A stretch of DNA of 9,224 nt from an uncultured Lachnospiraceae bacterium (GTDB lineage Bacteria > Bacillota > Clostridia > Lachnospirales > Lachnospiraceae): contig CANQYH010000111.1 of NCBI GenBank assembly GCA_947628025.1, forward strand, positions 1 through 9,224. Direction: 5' to 3'. Made by a program: the position numbers and the translations under genes. Shown here piece by piece: positions 1-6,945 of this stretch. How positions within the stretch are numbered: position 1 is the stretch's first letter; each line of letters opens with the position of its first letter. The notes under the pieces were generated by a model. The model worked only from the letters and a program-made list of their open reading frames with translations. It did no database searches and was not told the origin of the DNA.

Positions 1-180
1 TCCGACGAGGCGGAATTTGCCTACAAGGTCACGGATTTCTACCATCCCGGCGATGAGGGCGGTCTGGCCTGGGACGATCCGGAGATCGGCGTGGCCTGGC
101 CGCTGGAAGAGGGACAGACGCCCATTCTTTCCGAGCGGGACACCCGGTGGGGCGGTCTGAAAGATACGTTTAAATTCTGA
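1..180 (+). CDS. rfbC: dTDP-4-dehydrorhamnose 3,5-epimerase, C-terminal end (partial)
   Basis: The frame is open from base 1 to a TGA at 178-180 and gives 59 residues, including YKVTDFYHPGDEGGLAWDDP, then IGVAWPL and a final DTRWGGLKDTFKF. This is the characteristic C-terminal end of RmlC/RfbC cupin epimerases, with the conserved Y..FYHP, the GLAWDDP and the W-rich IxWP stretch. The full protein is normally about 185-190 residues, so roughly two thirds lie upstream of the window. RmlC is a cytoplasmic enzyme that epimerises dTDP-4-keto-6-deoxyglucose at C3 and C5 in dTDP-L-rhamnose synthesis. It lies 52 nt upstream of the exporter permease on the same strand, which suggests one transcription unit and a glycan that contains rhamnose; the latter is inference. 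The family call is strong, and only the fragment limits it. Confidence 0.9.
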   Translation, partial: SDEAEFAYKVTDFYHPGDEGGLAWDDPEIGVAWPLEEGQTPILSERDTRWGGLKDTFKF

Positions 181-210
181 CCGGCCGCGGAAAGACCGTT
201 TCATGTATAG

Positions 211-217
211 AGGAAGG
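211..217 (+). promoter_or_regulatory. Probable ribosome binding site of wzm
   Basis: AGGAAGG lies 15 nt before the ATG at 233. That spacing is longer than usual, so initiation here may be weaker than for wzt. No better in-frame start was found upstream: the ATG at 203 runs into a stop within seven codons. I see no convincing -35/-10 promoter in the 52-nt gap after rfbC, so read-through from upstream is likely. Confidence 0.5.
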
Positions 218-232
218 ACATAAAAGAAACGT

Positions 233-1045
233 ATGAATTATGTATTATCCCTGGCAAAAGAGATCATAAAGAGCCGAAGACTGATCTGGGATCTGGCGAA
301 ATCCGATTTCCGCAAGCGGTTCGTGGGCTCCTATTTCGGCGTGGTCTGGATGTTTGTGCAGCCGATCGTTACGGTGCTGATCTATTTCTTCGTGTTCCAG
401 ATGGGCTTTAAGAGCACGCCCCCGATCCCGGGCTATCCGTATGTGCTGTGGCTGATCCCCGGCATCGTGCCCTGGTTCTATATGAACGAGACCATGAACT
501 GCGGGACCCAGTGCCTGCAGGAATACCATTACCTGGTGAAAAAAGTGGTGTTCCGCGTGGAGATCCTGCCCCTGATCAAGCTGATCTCCTGCCTGTTCGT
601 CCATCTGATCTTCATGGTCATCATGACGGGCGTATTTCTGCTGTACGGCGTGTTCCCGCATGTTTCCTGGGTGCAGGTCATTTATTACTGCGTTGCGGCC
701 AGCACATTTTCCCTGGCGATCGTGTACTTTACCAGCGCGGTCAACGTATTTTTCAAGGATATGGCCCAGATCGTCAATATCACGCTGCAGATCGGGATGT
801 GGCTCACCACGATTATGTGGGACCCGGCGATGTTTGAGGGACACCCGGCCTGGCTGGACCGGATCCTGCCGCTGAATCCGGTCTGGTACATCGTCAACGG
901 TTACCGCGACAGTATGCTGACCGGGACCGCGTTCTGGACCAAGCCGGGCGTCACGGTCTATTTCTGGGCGGTGACCATTGCGCTGCTTTTGATGGGACTC
1001 AAGGTATTCAAGAGGCTGCGGCCCCATTTCTCGGATGTGCTGTAA
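233..1045 (+). CDS. wzm: Polysaccharide ABC exporter permease (Wzm/ABC-2 type)
   Basis: This 270-residue integral membrane protein has the usual length and layout of Wzm/TagG-type ABC-2 permeases. The N-terminal interfacial helix carries the family pattern FRKRFVGSYFGVVWMFVQP (residues 26-44). Hydrophobic segments follow at about 35-57, 70-85, 115-140, 147-170, 180-195 and 240-256. The NPVWYIVNGYRD stretch (215-226) before the last segment and the terminal RLRPHFSDVL are also typical. It would form a homodimeric channel with the Wzt ATPase encoded 72 nt downstream and move a lipid-linked glycan across the cytoplasmic membrane. Its place between rfbC and wzt supports surface-polysaccharide export rather than drug or teichoic acid export. 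TagG-like wall teichoic acid export cannot be fully excluded from the permease alone, but the Wzt C-terminal extension argues for the Wzm type. Confidence 0.92.
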   Translation: MNYVLSLAKEIIKSRRLIWDLAKSDFRKRFVGSYFGVVWMFVQPIVTVLIYFFVFQMGFKSTPPIPGYPYVLWLIPGIVPWFYMNETMNCGTQCLQEYHYLVKKVVFRVEILPLIKLISCLFVHLIFMVIMTGVFLLYGVFPHVSWVQVIYYCVAASTFSLAIVYFTSAVNVFFKDMAQIVNITLQIGMWLTTIMWDPAMFEGHPAWLDRILPLNPVWYIVNGYRDSMLTGTAFWTKPGVTVYFWAVTIALLLMGLKVFKRLRPHFSDVL

Positions 1046-1105
1046 GAGGAGCGGCAAGGTGCGGGAAAGAGAACATCGCGGAGAAGAAAGCCGCGCGGGC
1101 GGTAC

Positions 1106-1111
1106 AGGAGG
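1106..1111 (+). promoter_or_regulatory. Ribosome binding site of wzt
   Basis: A perfect AGGAGG lies 6 nt before the ATG at 1118 and fixes the wzt start. It is much stronger than the site before wzm. Confidence 0.85.
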
Positions 1112-1117
1112 AACTGC

Positions 1118-2455
1118 ATGGAAACTGCGATCAGCGTGAAAGACGTGACGAAGATCTACAAATTGTACGACAAGCCGATCGACCGGCTGAAAGAATCGCT
1201 GCACCCCTTTCACAAGGAATATCATAAGAAATTTTACGCTTTGAACGCCCTGTCTTTTACCGTGGAGAAAGGGCAGACGGTGGGTATCATCGGGACCAAC
1301 GGTTCCGGGAAATCCACGATTTTAAAGATCATTACCGGCGTGCTTTCGCCCACTACCGGGACGGTGGAGGTGAAAGGCAAGATCTCGGCGCTTCTGGAGC
1401 TGGGAGCCGGTTTCAATATGGACTATACCGGCATTGAAAATATCTACATGAACGGCAGCATGATGGGCTTTACGCGGAAAGAGATGGACGCGAAGCTGAA
1501 AGAGATCCTGGATTTCGCGGACATCGGCGATTTCGTGTACCAGCCGGTGAAGACCTATTCCAGCGGTATGTTCGTCCGCCTGGCGTTCGCGCTGGCGATC
1601 AATGTGGAGCCGGAGATCCTGATCGTGGACGAAGCGCTGTCGGTGGGCGACGTATTCTTCCAGGCCAAATGCTACCGGCGCATGGAGGAGATCCGCAAGA
1701 GCGGCACCACGATCCTGATGGTGACCCACGACATGGGCAGCATCCTGAAATACTGCGATAAGGTGGTGCTGCTGAACAAGGGCAATTTCGTGGCCGAGGG
1801 CACGGCGGCCCATATGGTGGACCTGTATAAAAAGATCCTGGCGAACCAGCTGGATCTTCTGGAAGAGGAACTCCATTCCGACAAATGGAAAGCCGAGGGC
1901 CGCGTCAACGACATCACGTCCAAACCCAAGGGAACGCCCGGCAGCGGCGCATACGCCGGGCTGATGAAAGAGAAAATGACCGTCAATCCCAACCGTACCG
2001 AGTACGGCGACGGACGGGCGGAGATCTATGATATGGGACTGTTCGACGGCCGGGGCAACCTGACCAACCTGCTCCTAAAGGGAGAGCAGTTCACGATCCG
2101 GGAGCGGATCCGTTTCCACGCGCCCATACAGGCCCCGATCTTTACGTACACGATCAAGGATAAAAAGGGCACGGACCTGACGGGCACCAATACCATGTAC
2201 GAGGGGACGGAGATCAAGCCGGTGAAGCGCGGGGACGAGTACGAGGTCTCCTTTACGCAGAGGATGACGCTGCAGGGGGGCGAGTATCTGCTGTCCATGA
2301 GCTGCACCGGGTTCGAGCAGGGGGAGCATGTGGTCTATCACCGGCTGTACGATATATTGAACCTGACCGTGATCTCCAATAAAAATACGGTAGGGGTTTA
2401 CGACATGGAATCCGTCGTAGAAGCGGTACTGACAGAGACGAAAGGACAGGCATGA
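1118..2455 (+). CDS. wzt: Polysaccharide ABC exporter ATPase with C-terminal Wzt_C-like domain
   Basis: This 445-residue cytoplasmic ATPase powers export through the Wzm permease. The nucleotide-binding domain covers about residues 1-245. It has Walker A GTNGSGKST (59-67), a signature loop YSSGM (147-151, the usual degenerate form in this family), Walker B ILIVDE (167-172) with a following D-loop region, and the switch histidine H204. Plain ATPases of this class end near residue 250. Here a linker of about 45 residues is followed by a beta-rich domain at about 295-440 with alternating hydrophobic strands, resembling the carbohydrate-binding Wzt_C domain. In E. coli O9a that domain recognises the capped non-reducing end of the polymer before export. 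The stop codon overlaps the start of the next gene (ATGA), so translational coupling is likely. The substrate is inferred to be the product of that downstream enzyme. The ATPase call is near certain; the C-terminal function is inferred from the family. Confidence 0.92.
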   Translation: METAISVKDVTKIYKLYDKPIDRLKESLHPFHKEYHKKFYALNALSFTVEKGQTVGIIGTNGSGKSTILKIITGVLSPTTGTVEVKGKISALLELGAGFNMDYTGIENIYMNGSMMGFTRKEMDAKLKEILDFADIGDFVYQPVKTYSSGMFVRLAFALAINVEPEILIVDEALSVGDVFFQAKCYRRMEEIRKSGTTILMVTHDMGSILKYCDKVVLLNKGNFVAEGTAAHMVDLYKKILANQLDLLEEELHSDKWKAEGRVNDITSKPKGTPGSGAYAGLMKEKMTVNPNRTEYGDGRAEIYDMGLFDGRGNLTNLLLKGEQFTIRERIRFHAPIQAPIFTYTIKDKKGTDLTGTNTMYEGTEIKPVKRGDEYEVSFTQRMTLQGGEYLLSMSCTGFEQGEHVVYHRLYDILNLTVISNKNTVGVYDMESVVEAVLTETKGQA

Positions 2456-5400
2456 GAACAGAGATGACGAAAACAGAGCTGGAAAGAAAGATATTGGGCC
2501 TGGTCGAGGCCTACGGGACGGATTATAAGGGGCTTCTGCGGGACAATCCGAACCTGGATTACCTCTATGCCTTTTCTCCCCAGCGCGAGAACCTGATGGA
2601 ATGGTACCCGATGCGCAGGGACGCAAAGCTTCTGCAGATCGGTTCCGATTTCGGCGCGCTGACCGGCGTTTACAGCCGCAAGGTGGCGCAGGTGGACGTG
2701 CTGGACACCTCCTGGCCCAGCCTGGAGATCAACCGGGAGCGCCATGTGGAGCACGGAACGTGCAAAAACATCCAGTATGTGCAGGGAACGATCGAGGAGT
2801 ATCTGGCCCAGACGAAAGAACGGTACGATTATATCGTGATCGCCGGTTCCCTGGACGAGGACTACCAGGAGCAGTTCCGGCTGGTGCGGCGTCTTTTGAA
2901 GCCCGCCGGGGAGCTGATCATGGCGGTCTGCAATCCGCTGGGCGTGAAATACTGGGCGGGGGCGAAAAAGGATGACGTGAGCCTTTCGCTGAAGAAAGTG
3001 ATCGCGCTTCTGTCGGAGGACGGTACGGGAGAGGATCTGGAATTCTATTATCCGATGCCGGACTATAAGCTGCCGGTGACGATCTATTCCGACGCGTACC
3101 TGCCGGGAGCCGAGGACCTGGCCGACGCCATCGGGGCCTACGACTATCCGAAATACTCGTTTTTTGACGTGGGAGCCGCTTACGCCGAAGTCTGCGGGGA
3201 CGGCCGGTTCACAGAGTTCGCCAATTCCTATCTGGTGATCTGGCGGCGGTCCGGCAGGAAATATCAGACGACGGGGCCCATGTATATGAAATATAACCGC
3301 ACCCGCGCCGACCGGTTCCAGATCAAGACCGTGATCCTGGGCGGGCAGGAGCACAGAAAAGTCGAAAAGAGCGCTCTGACCGAGGAAGCGGCCGGACATA
3401 TCCTGGCGTTTGGGGACAGCTATAAACAGCTGAGCGCCCAGCATAAATTTCTCCGTTTCGCAGAGCCGGAGATCGACGAAACGCGCGCTGCGGCGGTCTT
3501 TCCTTATCTGACGGGCCGGTCCCTGGCGGAACAGGTGTACCAGGAACTGGTGAACGGTTCCGATCCGGTGGAGCTGATCCGCCAGACCATCGACGTGCTG
3601 CTGGCCGTGGAGGAGGACGCGCTGGTCCCGTTTGAGACGACGCCGGAGTTTGCCGAAGTCTTTGGAGAAGAGGCCATGGAAGCCCTGACGGCGCTTTCTG
3701 CGATCCCTGAGGAGACTGCGGAGGAAGAGGAAGCGGCGGAAGCGGAGAGCGCGGCCCCGATGCTCTGTTTCCGGGTCTCCAATATCGATCTGTTGTTTGA
3801 GAATATTCTTCTGCTCGAATCCCAGGAGGGAGAGAGCGAAATGTGCTGCCTGGATTATGAGTGGGTGTTTACATTCCCGATCCCGGTGGATTTCGTGCGC
3901 TACCGGATGCTGGCTTACGCTTATCGCCAGTACCGCGGTCTGCTGGCAGAGCGGGGATATGAGACGGACGCCGCCTGGATGGAAGCGTTTGGATTGCTGC
4001 CGGAGACGGAAGAGATCTACCGGAAGATGGAAGCGGCGTTCCAGAGTTATGTTCATGGGGAGAACCAGCAGATCTATCTGGGCAATTATCTGGTGGAACT
4101 GCGGACCGTGGCCGATTACGGCGTGCTGGACGAGGAGCTGATCCGCAAGAGGCGGGAGGTCAAGCGGGCCGAGTACGCGGCGGACCTGATCCGCTACCAG
4201 ATGAAAGACCAGGAAGTGCAGATGAAAAATTACGCGCTTGCGAAAGATCAGCTGATGCGCCAGGAGGTGGACCGCCAGATCCAGCTGCGCGAGCAGGCCG
4301 TCAGGGAGAAAGAAGAGATCATAGCCGGAAAGGACAGCGTCATCGAACAGAAAGACAGCGTGATCCGGGAAAAGGACGCGCTGATCCAGAAGATGACGGA
4401 GGTCAAGCGCCTGACGGATAATCATGTGACCAATCTGGAAGCGATGATTGGCGATATGAAGCACGAGATCGGCGAATTGAACGCCGCGGTCAGCTATTAT
4501 GTCCGGCACCAGACCCTGTATTCCCGGATCCGCAGGAAACTGGGCGACCAGTTTAACAAAATGTACCCAAAGGGTTCCGTAAAGAGGGAGAAGCTGCGCC
4601 GCATAAAAACATGGTTCCGTCATCCGGTCAGCACTTATAAATTCTGCCACAGCGAAGAGGGGCAGAATAAGATCGAGGGAGCCCAGGAGATCGGGGAGGC
4701 CTATTGGGAGTACGGGCGGCTCGTGTTCCCCGCGGCGGAAAACCTGACGGTGTCCATCATCATACCGGTTTACAATCAGCTGGAATACACGTACAAATGC
4801 CTCGTCTCGATCCTGGAGCATACGAAAGATGTGAGCTACGAGGTCATTATCGCGGACGATGTGTCCACCGACGGCACGGAGCGCCTGGGCCGCTATTCCG
4901 AGGGACTGGTGATCTGCCGCAACGAGACGAACCAGGGATTCTTAAAGAACTGCAACCACGCGGCGAAGCAGGCCCGCGGGCGTTACCTGATGTTTCTGAA
5001 CAACGATACGCAGGTGACCGAGGGCTGGCTCAGTTCCCTGGTGGAGCTGATCGAGTCCGACCCGTCCATCGGCATGGTGGGTTCGAAGCTGGTGTTTCCG
5101 GACGGACGGCTGCAGGAGGCCGGAGGGATCATCTGGAGCGACGGTTCCGGCTGGAATTACGGCCGCCTCGACGATCCGGACAAGCCGGAATACAACTATG
5201 TGAAAGACGTGGATTATATTTCCGGCGCGGCGATTATGATCTCCCATGACCTGTGGGACCGGATCGGCGGCTTCGACGAGAGGTACGCGCCGGCCTACTG
5301 CGAGGATTCCGACCTGGCGTTTGAGGTGCGGAAAGCCGGTTACCGGGTGGTCTACCAGCCTAAGTCGAGGGTGATCCATTTCGAGGGCGTGTCCAACGGC

Positions 5401-6759
5401 ACCGATGTCCAGGGCACGGGGCTCAAGCGCTACCAGGTGGAAAATTCGGAGAAGCTCCGGGAAAAATGGGCGGACGAATTTGCGAAGCAGTGCGAGAACA
5501 ACGGCAATCCCGACCCGTTCCGCGCCAGGGAACGCAGTATGGGCAAGACCATCGTGCTGGTCGTGGACCATTATGTGCCGACCTACGACCGGGACGCCGG
5601 TTCCAAGACCACGTTCCAGTACCTGAAGATGTTTTTGAAAAAAGGGCTGGTGGTCAAGTTCATCGGCGACAACTATGCGCACGAGGAGCCGTATTCCACG
5701 ACGCTGGAGCAGATGGGCATCGAGATCCTGTCCGGGCCGGGGTACGCGGTGGGCGTCTGGGACTGGATCAAAAAGCACGGGCACGATATCTCCGTCGCCT
5801 ATCTGAACCGCCCGCATATCGCTTCCCGGTATATCAATTTTATCCGGGAAAATACGGACATGAAAGTCATTTATTACGGGCACGACCTGCATTTCCTGCG
5901 GGAAGGCCGGGAATATGAGCTGACGCAGGATCCGGAGCGGAAAGAGTCGGCGAAGTACTGGAAAGCCATCGAGATGTCTTTGATGTATAATTCTGACGTG
6001 GTGTATTACCCCTCCTATGTGGAGCGGGACGCGATCCTGGGAGAGGACGATACGATCCCCGTCAAGGATATCGTGGCCTATGTGTACGAGCAGTTCCGCC
6101 AGGACATCCCGGAGGACTACGAGGAGAGGGAGGGTCTTCTCTTTGTAGGCGGGTTCGGGCATCCGCCCAATGCGGACGCGGTGCTGTGGTTTGCCCGCGA
6201 GGTCTACCCGCTGATCCGCCAGAACATGGAAGCCGCAGGCCAGACGCCGCCGGTGTTCTATGTGGTCGGTTCCAAAGCGACCGACGAGATTCTGGCGCTG
6301 GAGGAGCCGGACAACGGCATCGTGATCAAGGGATTCGTCACCGAAGAAGAATTAACGCGGCTTTACGATACGGCCAGGCTGGTGGTGGCGCCGCTTCGCT
6401 ACGGCGCGGGCGTGAAAGGCAAGATCGTCGAGGCCCTCTATAACGGGGCCGTCGTCGTGACCACCTCCATCGGAGCAGAGGGGATCCCGGACGCGGAGAC
6501 GGTCATGGCCATCGCCGACGACGAGCAGGCGTTCGCGGATGTGGTGACGGAGCTCTACCTGAACCCGGAGGAGTGCCGGGACCTGAGCGTGCGGACCCAG
6601 GAATACGTACAGAGGAATTACAGCATGGACGCGGCCTGGAGCGTGATCGCGGAGGATTTCCTGCCACGGGACGCGCAGAGCGGAGAGGAAGCGCCGGGAG
6701 AACCGGGGGACGGCCCAGCAGAGGCGGGAGATTTTTCCGCAGCCGCGGAAAACGCGTAG
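2452..6759 (+). CDS. Multidomain methyltransferase / kinase-like / coiled-coil / GT2 / GT4 polysaccharide enzyme
   Basis: This 1435-residue protein starts at the ATG overlapping the wzt stop, with AAAGGA 5 nt upstream. Residues 1-260 resemble a class I SAM methyltransferase, with LLQIGSDFG (60-68), VLD (83-85) and YDYIVIAG (125-132). Residues about 290-540 look like an aminoglycoside-phosphotransferase-type kinase fold: VEK with K306, hinge-like YLTGRSLAE (352-360), NIDLLFEN (D446, N451) and LDYEW (D468). Residues about 561-680 are charged coiled coil with exact heptads. Residues about 764-1020 are a GT2 domain: SIIIPVYN (768-775), DDVSTDG (802-808), FLNND (848-852), CEDSDL (950-955) and H976. 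Residues about 1031-1410 are a GT4 domain: LLFVGGFGHPPN (1229-1240) and LRYGAGVKG (1315-1323) before KIVEAL. The tail is low-complexity Gly/Ala/Glu/Pro. It probably acts at the inner membrane face, building and end-capping the glycan exported by Wzm/Wzt. The GT domains are clear, the methyltransferase is likely, and the kinase is inferred from motifs. No transmembrane segment is visible. Confidence 0.88.
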   Translation: MRTEMTKTELERKILGLVEAYGTDYKGLLRDNPNLDYLYAFSPQRENLMEWYPMRRDAKLLQIGSDFGALTGVYSRKVAQVDVLDTSWPSLEINRERHVEHGTCKNIQYVQGTIEEYLAQTKERYDYIVIAGSLDEDYQEQFRLVRRLLKPAGELIMAVCNPLGVKYWAGAKKDDVSLSLKKVIALLSEDGTGEDLEFYYPMPDYKLPVTIYSDAYLPGAEDLADAIGAYDYPKYSFFDVGAAYAEVCGDGRFTEFANSYLVIWRRSGRKYQTTGPMYMKYNRTRADRFQIKTVILGGQEHRKVEKSALTEEAAGHILAFGDSYKQLSAQHKFLRFAEPEIDETRAAAVFPYLTGRSLAEQVYQELVNGSDPVELIRQTIDVLLAVEEDALVPFETTPEFAEVFGEEAMEALTALSAIPEETAEEEEAAEAESAAPMLCFRVSNIDLLFENILLLESQEGESEMCCLDYEWVFTFPIPVDFVRYRMLAYAYRQYRGLLAERGYETDAAWMEAFGLLPETEEIYRKMEAAFQSYVHGENQQIYLGNYLVELRTVADYGVLDEELIRKRREVKRAEYAADLIRYQMKDQEVQMKNYALAKDQLMRQEVDRQIQLREQAVREKEEIIAGKDSVIEQKDSVIREKDALIQKMTEVKRLTDNHVTNLEAMIGDMKHEIGELNAAVSYYVRHQTLYSRIRRKLGDQFNKMYPKGSVKREKLRRIKTWFRHPVSTYKFCHSEEGQNKIEGAQEIGEAYWEYGRLVFPAAENLTVSIIIPVYNQLEYTYKCLVSILEHTKDVSYEVIIADDVSTDGTERLGRYSEGLVICRNETNQGFLKNCNHAAKQARGRYLMFLNNDTQVTEGWLSSLVELIESDPSIGMVGSKLVFPDGRLQEAGGIIWSDGSGWNYGRLDDPDKPEYNYVKDVDYISGAAIMISHDLWDRIGGFDERYAPAYCEDSDLAFEVRKAGYRVVYQPKSRVIHFEGVSNGTDVQGTGLKRYQVENSEKLREKWADEFAKQCENNGNPDPFRARERSMGKTIVLVVDHYVPTYDRDAGSKTTFQYLKMFLKKGLVVKFIGDNYAHEEPYSTTLEQMGIEILSGPGYAVGVWDWIKKHGHDISVAYLNRPHIASRYINFIRENTDMKVIYYGHDLHFLREGREYELTQDPERKESAKYWKAIEMSLMYNSDVVYYPSYVERDAILGEDDTIPVKDIVAYVYEQFRQDIPEDYEEREGLLFVGGFGHPPNADAVLWFAREVYPLIRQNMEAAGQTPPVFYVVGSKATDEILALEEPDNGIVIKGFVTEEELTRLYDTARLVVAPLRYGAGVKGKIVEALYNGAVVVTTSIGAEGIPDAETVMAIADDEQAFADVVTELYLNPEECRDLSVRTQEYVQRNYSMDAAWSVIAEDFLPRDAQSGEEAPGEPGDGPAEAGDFSAAAENA
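4309..4392 (+). repeat. In-frame 21-bp repeats encoding coiled-coil heptads
   Basis: Three successive 21-bp units (4330-4350, 4351-4371, 4372-4392) encode KDSVIEQ, KDSVIRE and KDALIQK at residues 627-647. A more diverged unit, KEEIIAG, precedes them (4309-4329). Each unit is exactly one heptad, so gain or loss of a unit would lengthen or shorten the coiled coil by two helical turns without breaking the frame. The units differ at several third positions, so the array is not freshly duplicated. Confidence 0.75.
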
Positions 6760-6945
6760 GACCGGATGAAAAAGGGACTGCCGCAAAATACAGTCTATGT
6801 AGAAATGGGCCCTATAAAAAGTTAAAAACAGCGGGGGAAAACAGGAATCATCCGTGTTTTCTCCCGCTGAATTAAATGTCAGGCGGTTTTTGCATCATTC
6901 CATTTTGCAGTAACTTCTTTCAGATTTCATTTATCAGGCATCCTG
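6760..6945. other. Convergent intergenic region
   Basis: This 186-bp stretch lies between the stop of the 1435-codon gene and the stop of the reverse-strand glycosyltransferase. It holds a long hairpin (6829-6869) described separately. It is visibly more AT-rich than the flanking genes. I see no RNA gene or coding frame of substance in it. Confidence 0.7.
6816..6869 (-). terminator. Intrinsic terminator between convergent genes
   Basis: A 15-bp stem pairs 6829-6843 with 6855-6869, with a single G-T wobble and an 11-nt loop. The GC-rich base is CAGCGGG against CCCGCTG. Read on the reverse strand the hairpin is followed by TTTTTAACTTTTT (complement of 6816-6828), a good U-tract, so it should end the transcript of the reverse-strand glycosyltransferase. 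On the forward strand the stem is followed only by AATTAAATG, with a T-run further on at about 6886-6890. Forward termination is therefore plausible but weaker. Confidence 0.85.

Noticed and set aside
1077..1095. A short inverted repeat (CGCGG and CCGCG, 9-nt loop) between wzm and wzt
   Set aside because: Only 5 bp pair, no U-tract follows, and such pairs are common by chance in GC-rich sequence. It does not support a terminator between the two exporter genes.
245..1225. A 326-codon reverse-strand frame across wzm and the wzt start
   Set aside because: It spans two convincing forward genes and their ribosome binding site, and its composition is typical of an antisense shadow.
2398..4821. An 807-codon open frame on the reverse strand under the large gene
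   Set aside because: It mirrors the strongly coding forward frame. Its translation is rich in His, Arg, Leu and Gln with no recognisable domain, as expected for the complement of GC-rich third-position codons.
4942..6162. A 406-codon reverse-strand frame under the glycosyltransferase domains
   Set aside because: It is a shadow of the forward GT2/GT4 coding sequence. It has no family motifs, and the forward frame carries clear catalytic motifs throughout.
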